Positions 1-5,153 of a stretch of 5,153 nt of DNA are shown in pieces. Both the position numbers and the translations under genes were made by a program. This DNA comes from Rhizobacter sp. GTDB taxonomy: Bacteria > Pseudomonadota > Gammaproteobacteria > Burkholderiales > Burkholderiaceae_C. Location of the stretch: positions 1 through 5,153 of the forward strand of contig JANXVK010000607.1 in assembly GCA_025351675.1 (NCBI GenBank), written 5' to 3'. Below the pieces are notes generated by a model. It made no database searches and was not told where the DNA came from. It saw only the letters and a program-made list of their open reading frames with translations. How positions within the stretch are numbered: the stretch's first letter is position 1; each line of letters starts with the position of its first letter.

Positions 1-1923
1 CGCACCGCGCCGGCCGGCGCCGAGCGCCTGTACACCGAGCGCTTGATGCGCCTGCCGACCTCGTTCTGGTGCTTCAACCCGCTGGAGGACACGCCGGACC
101 CGGCGCCGGCGCCGGTGCTGCGCAACGGGTATGTCACCTTCGGCTGCTTCGGCAACATCTCGAAGATCTCGCGGCGGGTACTGCTGTCGTGGGCGGCGAT
201 CATGCGCGAGCTGCCCGATTGCCGCCTGATGCTGAAGGCGATCACGTTCAAGGACGAGGAGGCCAAGACCAGCATCCTGCGCTGGCTCGAGGCAGCCGCC
301 ATCGACTTGGCGCGCGTTAGCCTGGTGCCCCCGGACGAGCCGCAGCACCTGTATGCGGCCTACGCCGACATCGACATCATTCTCGACACGCATCCGTTCA
401 ACGGTGGCACGACATCCTGCTACGCGCTGTGGATGGCCGTGCCGATCGTCACGCTTGAAGGCGAGGCGCTGATTTCGCGCATGGGCGCCTCAATGCTGCA
501 CACGCTCGGGCTGAACGACCTCGTCACGCGCACCGACGCCGACTACGTGCGCGCCGCCGTGACGCTGGCCCGTGACACGCCGCGGCTCGTGAAGCTGCGC
601 AGCGAACTGCGCAGCAGGATGCTCTCGACGCCACTCGGCAGCGGCGCGCTCTATGCCCGCGAGTTCGAACAGGCCTGCACCGAGGCGCTCGAGGCGAGGC
701 ATGCTGGCACCGACACCGCCGCGCGCCCGGCCACGCCGGTGCTGCCCGAGAAGGAGCTGATTCGTCGCGCGACCTTCGTCCAGCAGTCGGGCCAACAGCA
801 GGCGGCGGTGAGGATCATCGACTACTGCCTGCTTCACTATCCCGCGTCGGTCGGCGCACGCATCGTCAAGAGCGGTTTTCTCGAGCAGAAGGGTCACGTG
901 GAAGACGCGCACGTCATCCTGTCCGAAGCATTGGACCTGCTGCCGTCCGATGTGGACCGCCATGGCATCGAAATCAACCAAGCCCGACTCGATCTCTTGC
1001 GCGCGCGCTATGCCGATGTCGACAAACAGACGGCTGCCCTGCTCGACGCCCCCCTCGACGCGCTGGGGCGGCTGCACGTCGAGATCTACCGGGCGGCCGC
1101 TTTGAGCTGGCCGCCGACGCCGCGCCAAGCGGCTGCGCCAGCTTCGGCACCGCTGCCGTTCATCTCGATCGTCGTGCATTGCGACGACGACGCGCGCTTC
1201 GCCGAGATCGAGGCGAACCTCGCGGCGGTGCTGGCACCCGGCCGGTATGACATTGTTCGCACGCGGGGAGAGTGGCGCGTCGCCGGGTATGCGGAGGCGA
1301 TCAGGGCGGCGCGTGCGGAGATCGTCGTGCTGATGCGGGCGAAGGTGATGATCCTCGCGTCGCAGTTCCAGGCCGAACTGGTGAACGCGCTGGAGACGCT
1401 GGACGTCGTCGGCTGCGCCGGCGCTACCCGGCTCGCCGGCACACGCTGGTTCGACGCCGGTTTTCCGGACGCGCACGGCGCGACCGTGCTGCCGAACTTC
1501 GGCCCGGTCGGCGGGCTTTCGCTGTCGGTCTACGGACCGACGCACCGGCGCCTGCACACTGGCTTGGCGGTGCTCGACGACAGTCTGTTCGCAGCCCGCA
1601 AGACGGTGTTCAAGCGGCTGGCGTTCGACACCGAACTCGACGGCGAACACGGGTTGGCCGAGCTGGACTGGTTCGCCCGGGTGCATGCCGCAGGCTTGCG
1701 GCTGGGCGCCGCGCCGTTGCTCGGTGTCGCGCGGCTGGAGTCGCCAGGACGCGTCGGCCGGACTTGGCACGACTGCGCGACGCTGTTTCAGAAGCGCCAC
1801 GGCGTTGCGGACACCTCGGACACGTCGACGGTGGCCGGGGCTTCGGTGCTGCTGCCGTCACCCACGCATGCTGTGCCGCTGCTCGCAAATTTCTACACCG
1901 ACGAAGCGGGCGGCCACGCATGA
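1..1923 (+). CDS. SPINDLY/OGT-like GT41 glycosyltransferase with TPR-like linker and degenerate GT-A tail (5' partial)
   Basis: The reading frame is open through base 1, and the residues before the first internal start (TTG 43, ATG 46) already fit the family (an LYTERL-type stretch just before LPTSFWCFNP). The gene therefore begins upstream, and 640 residues are visible (numbered from base 1). Residues about 40-230 are the C-terminal lobe of GT41 (O-GlcNAc transferase/SPINDLY). They include GNISKIS with Lys55, aligning with the catalytic-site Lys of human OGT, LDTHPFNGGTT (128-138) matching OGT LDTPLCNGHTT, and a VTLEGEALISRMGAS-like stretch to about residue 164. Such enzymes transfer a nucleotide-activated sugar to Ser/Thr of proteins, probably in the cytoplasm. 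The donor cannot be read from sequence. Residues about 250-360 are helical and TPR-like. Residues 387-580 resemble a GT2/GT-A domain (related to the protein at 4013) but lack its acidic metal-binding motif. The usual N-terminal TPR array would lie upstream of the window. GC is about 73-77% in sampled 60-base lines. Confidence 0.9.
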   Translation, partial: RTAPAGAERLYTERLMRLPTSFWCFNPLEDTPDPAPAPVLRNGYVTFGCFGNISKISRRVLLSWAAIMRELPDCRLMLKAITFKDEEAKTSILRWLEAAAIDLARVSLVPPDEPQHLYAAYADIDIILDTHPFNGGTTSCYALWMAVPIVTLEGEALISRMGASMLHTLGLNDLVTRTDADYVRAAVTLARDTPRLVKLRSELRSRMLSTPLGSGALYAREFEQACTEALEARHAGTDTAARPATPVLPEKELIRRATFVQQSGQQQAAVRIIDYCLLHYPASVGARIVKSGFLEQKGHVEDAHVILSEALDLLPSDVDRHGIEINQARLDLLRARYADVDKQTAALLDAPLDALGRLHVEIYRAAALSWPPTPRQAAAPASAPLPFISIVVHCDDDARFAEIEANLAAVLAPGRYDIVRTRGEWRVAGYAEAIRAARAEIVVLMRAKVMILASQFQAELVNALETLDVVGCAGATRLAGTRWFDAGFPDAHGATVLPNFGPVGGLSLSVYGPTHRRLHTGLAVLDDSLFAARKTVFKRLAFDTELDGEHGLAELDWFARVHAAGLRLGAAPLLGVARLESPGRVGRTWHDCATLFQKRHGVADTSDTSTVAGASVLLPSPTHAVPLLANFYTDEAGGHA

Positions 1924-1941
1924 TGGCGAACCCCTTGCACC

Positions 1942-1947
1942 AAGGAG
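1942..1947 (+). promoter_or_regulatory. Ribosome binding site for the 111-aa protein
   Basis: AAGGAG lies seven bases upstream of the ATG at 1955. This strong Shine-Dalgarno match supports that start, and with it the reality of the small gene. Confidence 0.75.
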
Positions 1948-1954
1948 CTGACTG

Positions 1955-2290
1955 ATGGGAATTTTCTCGGTTTTCTCGACCGCCGAAACCAAGGCGTTCG
2001 CCGACGAACTGGCAGACAGCCTGCTGCGCGACCTGCCGCCCAAGTTGATGCTCAACGCCGCCAACGTGATCTCGGCCAACCGGGTCACGACGATCCTGGA
2101 GCGCAGCTACTCGAAGGCGGCCGCGTTCCAAGCGGCGAAGGGCATCAGCTTCGTCAAACGCGCCGCGCTCGCGAACTCGTTCCGCTGGCGGCTGAAGGAA
2201 CTTGGCTACCCCGAGGAATTCATCTCGGTAGCGACCGAAGGCTTGCTGGTGCATCTCTCGAAGAGCAAGAAGGGCGCGAAGGCGATCTGA
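1955..2290 (+). CDS. Small predicted helical protein of unknown function (111 aa)
   Basis: I do not recognise this family. The ATG at 1955 has a strong AAGGAG seven bases upstream and follows the GT41 stop by 31 bases, so the gene is probably cotranscribed and real despite its size. There is no signal peptide or membrane segment. The sequence suggests several amphipathic helices: an N-terminal segment rich in Ala, Asp, Glu and Leu (about residues 9-27), a middle with alternating Ala, Arg and Lys (about 35-80), and a short C-terminal helix followed by a basic tail (SKSKKGAK, 102-109). No cysteines are present. The basic tail could contact nucleic acid, an acidic partner or a membrane surface, but nothing decides this. 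Its place between the glycosyltransferase and the methyltransferase suggests an accessory role, such as a partner protein or regulator, which is inference only. Confidence 0.7.
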   Translation: MGIFSVFSTAETKAFADELADSLLRDLPPKLMLNAANVISANRVTTILERSYSKAAAFQAAKGISFVKRAALANSFRWRLKELGYPEEFISVATEGLLVHLSKSKKGAKAI

Positions 2291-2342
2291 CACCTCTAGG
2301 CACGATCGCTGCGCGCAACTCAAGGTGCAGCAGACACAAATC

Positions 2343-2347
2343 AAGGA
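2343..2347 (+). promoter_or_regulatory. Ribosome binding site that decides the methyltransferase start
   Basis: AAGGA lies seven bases before ATG 2355. The earlier in-frame GTG at 2325 has no comparable purine-rich site upstream, and it would only add a Gln-rich leader before the conserved domain. Confidence 0.6.
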
Positions 2348-2354
2348 ACAGCAG

Positions 2355-2984
2355 ATGCAGCAGGTACTCCACGTGGGCTGCGGGCCGGCACGCTTGAACA
2401 GCCTTCCGGCTTTTTTCCAGACAGGCGATTGGCAAGAAATACGCCTCGACATCGACCAAGATGTGCAACCGGATGTGGTCGGCACGATCCTCGACATGGC
2501 GTTGATCGCCGACGAGTCGGTCGACGCCGTGTATTCGTCCCACAACATCGAACATGTGTTCCCGCACGAAGTGTTGAAAGCCTTATATGAGTTCAACCGC
2601 GTGCTTCGTGTGGACGGGCTCGCCATCATTCGCTGCCCCAACATGCAGGCTGTCGCCAAAGCGGTGGCAGAAGGCAACCTGATGGACCCGCTGTACATCT
2701 CACCTGCCGGCCCGATCGCAGCGATCGACATGATCTATGGGCACCGCCCTGCGATCGCAGCGGGTCAGTTCTACATGGCCCACAAGACCGGATTTACCCC
2801 CGGAAGCCTCGCCACGCAGGTCAACGATGCCGGCTTCGCCACAGCGGTGGTCGCCGAGGACATGGCGTACACGATTCATTGCCTTGCGTACAAAGGAAAG
2901 CGGAGCTCGGATGCAATGGAAGACGATTGCAGTAAGTGTTTCCCACCGCGAAACGACCTGCTCTCCGTCATCGTTCACTCGTGA
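2355..2984 (+). CDS. Class I SAM-dependent methyltransferase
   Basis: This 209-residue protein has a Rossmann-type methyltransferase fold (Methyltransf_11-like). The SAM-binding motif I is VLHVGCGPA (4-12), an acidic strand-2 end is LDID (31-34), a DAVYSSHNIEH segment (57-67) follows, and strand 4/5 includes LRVDGLAIIRCPN (84-96). A segment with IYGHRP and AHKTGFT (127-147) resembles substrate-side regions of methyltransferases found in polysaccharide and glycan clusters. It probably methylates a sugar or glycan intermediate made by the neighbouring transferases, and the acceptor is unknown. I chose ATG 2355 over GTG 2325 because of the AAGGA site and because motif I then begins near residue 4, as is common in this group. 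The catalytic domain appears to end near residue 181. The last ~28 residues, containing two Cys and ending DLLSVIVHS, look unlike a normal tail and may be a junction product. The gap before the next gene is 51 bases. Confidence 0.85.
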   Translation: MQQVLHVGCGPARLNSLPAFFQTGDWQEIRLDIDQDVQPDVVGTILDMALIADESVDAVYSSHNIEHVFPHEVLKALYEFNRVLRVDGLAIIRCPNMQAVAKAVAEGNLMDPLYISPAGPIAAIDMIYGHRPAIAAGQFYMAHKTGFTPGSLATQVNDAGFATAVVAEDMAYTIHCLAYKGKRSSDAMEDDCSKCFPPRNDLLSVIVHS

Positions 2985-3024
2985 CGTCATGTTTCAACGA
3001 ATAGGGCAACTGAGTGCTCGCTGC

Positions 3025-3029
3025 GAAGG
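3025..3029 (+). promoter_or_regulatory. Ribosome binding site of the GT-B-like gene
   Basis: GAAGG ends six bases before ATG 3036, an acceptable Shine-Dalgarno spacing. It supports the chosen start, and the family-like N-terminus MHFHLAHIVPDK agrees. Confidence 0.5.
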
Positions 3030-3035
3030 TTAACC

Positions 3036-3917
3036 ATGCACTTCCACCTCGCGCATATTGTCCCAGATAAGACAAAGCATGGCCTCAACGGTTACAAGGA
3101 GGTCATTGATACCCTGCAGTGGGGCTTGCGCGAACTTGGACATGTTGCAGACTACGGCTTGAACCAACTGTCGTCCCGCGCAACAAATATAATATTTGGT
3201 GCTCAAATGCTTTCGCCCGAAGCGGTTACCGAATTACCTCCAGAAACCATTGTTTATAACTTGGAGCAAAACAAGGGTCTTGCTTTAGACAACGTGAAGC
3301 CGTCACTCAGAGCGACCGCGAAGACCTGTCGTATCTGGGATTACAGCAGCGAGAACTTGCAGTTCTGGTCGACGCTGGGTGCATCAGATGTGCGCATCCT
3401 GCCGATTGGGTATGCGCCCATCTTGCGTCGCATCGCAAGGCCCGAAGTTCAGGACATCGACGTACTGATATATGGAGCTCCGGGAGCGAACAGACTGGAA
3501 GCGTTCCGCTGGCTCTCTCTTTGCGGTCTTACCTCCATTTTTGTTTGCGGTCTGTATGGTAAAGCGCGTGATGAGCTCATTGGGCGATCGAAAATCGTCG
3601 TGAACATCAACATGTACAGCCACTCTAAGATATTTGAACTTGTTCGCGTTTCCTATCTGCTTGCAAACCAAAAGGCAGTGGTGGCAGAGATTGAATCTGA
3701 TACGTCGATAGAGGTCGATATTCGTTCCGGAATTCACCAGACGACAGGATCTGAACTCGTGCAGGATTGTCTGAATCTCGCTTCCGACAAGGCCGCCCGG
3801 CTTCGACTGGAGGAGGTAGGATTCGCAGCTTTCTCACAACGCGATATCAGGCCGATGCTTCAGCATGCCCTTGCCAATGCCACCGTCAATGCCGACGCAG
3901 CTCGATACTTGCCGTAG
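3036..3917 (+). CDS. GT-B-like glycosyltransferase (CgeB / family-1 type)
   Basis: The 293-residue product lacks a signal peptide or membrane span and is probably cytoplasmic. Recognisable landmarks, in order, are IVYNLEQ (72-78), WDYSSENL (101-108), PIGYAP (123-128), DIDVLIYG (140-147) opening the C-terminal Rossmann half, YGKARDELI (174-182), KIVVNINMYS (186-195), and FELVRVSYLLANQKAVVAE (200-218), which resembles the donor-binding helix-strand unit of Glyco_trans_1_2-like proteins. The acidic/aromatic FEL..R motif corresponds to the nucleotide-sugar binding region in that fold. It would transfer a sugar to a glycan or protein acceptor, with donor and acceptor unknown. GAAGG precedes the ATG by six bases. 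GC is distinctly lower than in the first gene: hand counts give 40-42% over 3181-3300 and 40-45% over 3601-3720. This suggests acquisition from a different background. The family assignment is good at fold level and weaker at subfamily level. Confidence 0.8.
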   Translation: MHFHLAHIVPDKTKHGLNGYKEVIDTLQWGLRELGHVADYGLNQLSSRATNIIFGAQMLSPEAVTELPPETIVYNLEQNKGLALDNVKPSLRATAKTCRIWDYSSENLQFWSTLGASDVRILPIGYAPILRRIARPEVQDIDVLIYGAPGANRLEAFRWLSLCGLTSIFVCGLYGKARDELIGRSKIVVNINMYSHSKIFELVRVSYLLANQKAVVAEIESDTSIEVDIRSGIHQTTGSELVQDCLNLASDKAARLRLEEVGFAAFSQRDIRPMLQHALANATVNADAARYLP

Positions 3918-3959
3918 CCATAACGGCTTCATTTGATCAATTCGCTAGCCGTCGATGAT

Positions 3960-3990
3960 TTGGATGCGAGCTCTCTAATGCCCGTATAAA
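3960..3990 (+). promoter_or_regulatory. Weak sigma-70-like promoter candidate upstream of the GT2 gene
   Basis: The 95-base gap 3918-4012 contains TATAAA (3985-3990), five of six matches to the -10 consensus. TTGGAT (3960-3965) is a poor -35 match, and the 19-base spacer is long. Initiation would fall near 3997, only about 16 bases before ATG 4013. AT-rich chance occurrence is quite possible, and readthrough from upstream is the simpler model. Confidence 0.2.
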
Positions 3991-4012
3991 ACAGTTGCGA
4001 GAGCCCTTGCTG

Positions 4013-4933
4013 ATGATTTCTGTCATTATTTGCAGTGTTGATCCGACCAAGTTCACAAAAATCACAAAGAACTATAAAGAGTTGATGGGTGAGGAGCCCC
4101 ATGAGATTATCGGCATTCATGATGCGATATCTCTTTGCGAAGGCTACAATAGAGGGATTCAACACGCCGCCGGCGACATACTTGTCTTCTCGCACGACGA
4201 CATTGAGATTCTGTCGTCCGATTTCGTCAGGAAGCTCAAGTTTCACTTGACGAACTTTGAGATTGTCGGCGTGGCGGGTACCGACGTGGTCGTCGAGGGC
4301 GCGTGGACGCGTGCCAGCGCGCCGTATCTTCACGGGCAGGTGGCGCACCCAGGAAAAGACGAGTACTTGGTGATGTTTTTCGACTATGGGGTTGCCGCCA
4401 GTCAGGGGCGCACCGCGTCGGGCAACATGAAGATGCTCGATGGCCTGTTCTTCGCGGTTAATCGCACTGTGCTGGACAAGGTGTCGTTCGATCAAGCGAA
4501 CTTCGACGGATTTCACTGCTACGACGCGGACTTCACCTACTCCGCATTTCTGGCCGGTTGCAAGCTGGCAGTGTGCAACGATATCGCTGTCGTTCACGAC
4601 TCGGCCGCCAACTTCTCGAGCAACGAAGCCTTCCAGAAGTACAACCGGACATTCATCGGCAAGCACGCCAAGACGCTCGATCGCGTGGCCCTCGGCGTCA
4701 AGCACAAGGACCCGGTTTTCGCGTGGGACAGTTGCCCGACGAAAGGGGGGGTTCTGCACACCTTCGCTCAGCCCGTTCAGGCGAACGTGTACCAGCAGTT
4801 CTCCGCCAGATTTCCGGAGATGTTTGCCGCGGCGCGTCCTGTACGGCCCACCGTCAAATGGGTCACCGAGGTGCTCAGACGCACGCTGCAGCGCAAGCTT
4901 CTCGCGCTGCGCTACAGGTCCAAGCTTCTCTAA
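4013..4933 (+). CDS. GT2-like (GT-A fold) glycosyltransferase
   Basis: The 306-residue product starts MISVIICSVDP, the usual first beta strand of GT-A transferases (Glyco_tranf_2_5-like). The acidic metal/nucleotide motif is in VFSHDDIEIL (58-67; His61, Asp62, Asp63). It is followed by VGVAGTD (85-91), DGLFFAVNRTV (143-153), YDADF (170-174, acceptor/catalytic acid region) and VVHDS (193-197), whose His probably helps bind the metal. It should use an activated sugar, with substrates not readable. I prefer ATG 4013 to the upstream in-frame TTG 3995 because the fold begins at the Met. A GAGAG at 3999-4003 is a plausible ribosome site. After about residue 230 comes a non-catalytic extension ending in a basic, amphipathic stretch (288-306), possibly a membrane or partner contact. 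GC steps from about 45% (4021-4260) to about 64% (4261-4440), suggesting a mosaic gene. Its stop overlaps that of the convergent gene. Confidence 0.88.
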   Translation: MISVIICSVDPTKFTKITKNYKELMGEEPHEIIGIHDAISLCEGYNRGIQHAAGDILVFSHDDIEILSSDFVRKLKFHLTNFEIVGVAGTDVVVEGAWTRASAPYLHGQVAHPGKDEYLVMFFDYGVAASQGRTASGNMKMLDGLFFAVNRTVLDKVSFDQANFDGFHCYDADFTYSAFLAGCKLAVCNDIAVVHDSAANFSSNEAFQKYNRTFIGKHAKTLDRVALGVKHKDPVFAWDSCPTKGGVLHTFAQPVQANVYQQFSARFPEMFAAARPVRPTVKWVTEVLRRTLQRKLLALRYRSKLL

Positions 4934-5153
4934 GTTGGTCGCGGCGAAGCGCTCAGCGTACCTGCTTCCGGGACGCATCGAAAGACGAACTGCATTGGCA
5001 GCGCGTCGCTCTCTGCCAGCTCCGGGTTGGCGTTCGCGGCGTTCGCCATCATCCGGATGATGGGAAGGAAAGCCTCACGTCCCGGTTCCTCGAAGATGCG
5101 GCCGATGCCTTGCACGACGGCGAAACCGGTTCGTTGAAACATCTCGATCATCG
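4930..5153 (-). CDS. C-terminal end of a probable SAM-dependent methyltransferase (5' partial)
   Basis: The minus-strand frame is open through the right window edge. An in-frame ATG at 5151 is probably internal, because the visible 73 residues read as the end of a larger protein. The pattern EMFQRTGFAVVQGIG, then a helical segment (REAFLPIIRMMANAANANP), then LPMQFVFRCVP resembles the last strand-helix-strand elements of class I methyltransferases, where an 'xxGF' turn is followed by a strand ending in a Q-[FY]-V-x-R-like segment. The SAM-binding motifs would be outside the window, so enzyme identity is tentative. The final ~12 residues (EAGTLSASPRPT) look like a non-conserved tail. The stop (TAG on the minus strand, bases 4930-4932) overlaps the TAA of the GT2 gene (4931-4933), leaving no intergenic space. 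If correct, the locus has a second methyltransferase in opposite orientation. Confidence 0.5.
   Translation of the reverse strand, partial: MIEMFQRTGFAVVQGIGRIFEEPGREAFLPIIRMMANAANANPELAESDALPMQFVFRCVPEAGTLSASPRPT
5046..5063. repeat. 18-bp perfect palindrome inside the minus-strand gene
   Basis: CCATCATCCGGATGATGG reads identically on both strands. It falls within coding sequence (IIRMM region) and has no adjacent T run, so it is not a typical terminator. It could still form a short hairpin in either transcript or be a site for a dimeric protein, but coding constraint may explain it. Confidence 0.6.

Noticed and set aside
490..1800. Long minus-strand open frame (436 codons) opposite the first gene
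   Set aside because: The plus strand has clear GT41 motifs over the same bases. The minus-strand product is Arg/Gln-rich with no recognisable domain, typical of shadow frames in GC-rich DNA.
1272..1955. Plus-strand 227-codon frame overlapping the end of gene 1
   Set aside because: It is extremely Arg-rich and out of frame with a domain homologous to the GT2 protein. Only its last codons (the mini-ORF at 1920) deserve mention.
1610..2731. Minus-strand open frame (373 codons) spanning gene 1, the small gene and the methyltransferase
   Set aside because: It crosses three supported genes, changes character along its length and shows no family features.
2713..2762. Repeated CGATCGCAGCG (2713-2723 and 2752-2762) in the methyltransferase
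   Set aside because: Both copies encode similar IAA-containing stretches of a conserved region, so codon bias explains the repeat. There is no array or further copy nearby.
3918..4012. A hidden small gene or terminator in the 95-base gap
   Set aside because: No frame with a ribosome site was seen, and no GC-rich hairpin followed by a T run.
3929..4978. Minus-strand open frame (349 codons) opposite the GT2 gene
   Set aside because: The plus-strand GT2 has ordered family motifs and a natural start. The antisense product is unrecognisable.
1..5153. CRISPR array, tRNA, insertion sequence or phage attachment site
   Set aside because: No regularly spaced repeats, cloverleaf-like sequence, transposase-like protein or terminal inverted repeats were seen on either strand.

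Overview
The window is GC-rich with mostly bacterial-style close gene packing. It looks like part of a glycan or glycoprotein-modification locus from a proteobacterium. A Burkholderia/Paraburkholderia-type betaproteobacterium is my best guess, based on composition and the general feel of the protein families. That is inference, because no rRNA or other taxonomic marker is present.

Layout: (1) 1-1923, plus strand, 5'-truncated: the C-terminal part of a SPINDLY/OGT-like GT41 glycosyltransferase, followed by a TPR-like helical linker and a degenerate GT-A (GT2-like) tail. (2) 1955-2290: a 111-aa helical protein of unknown function. (3) 2355-2984: a class I SAM-dependent methyltransferase. (4) 3036-3917: a GT-B-like, CgeB/family-1-type glycosyltransferase. 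(5) 4013-4933: a GT2-like (GT-A) glycosyltransferase. (6) 4930-5153, minus strand, 5'-truncated: the C-terminal end of what is probably a second methyltransferase, converging on gene 5 with overlapping stop codons. No RNA gene, CRISPR array, insertion sequence or convincing rho-independent terminator was seen. The only non-coding gaps are about 30-95 bases.

Functional reading: genes 1-5 are co-oriented and could be one transcription unit. It would combine a protein O-glycosyltransferase (GT41), two further sugar transferases and a methyltransferase, which suits building and methylating a glycan on a surface protein. Flagellin is a well-known target of such loci, but no flagellar gene is visible here, so the target is unproven.

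The most interesting observations are: the GT41 protein's tail is recognisably related to the separate GT2 enzyme at 4013 but has lost its metal-binding motif, suggesting a pseudo-glycosyltransferase domain; GC content drops strongly over about 3036-4260, with a sharp step inside the GT2 gene; and a possible glycosyltransferase relic lies at the end of the methyltransferase. I see no clear evidence of a wholly new class of system.
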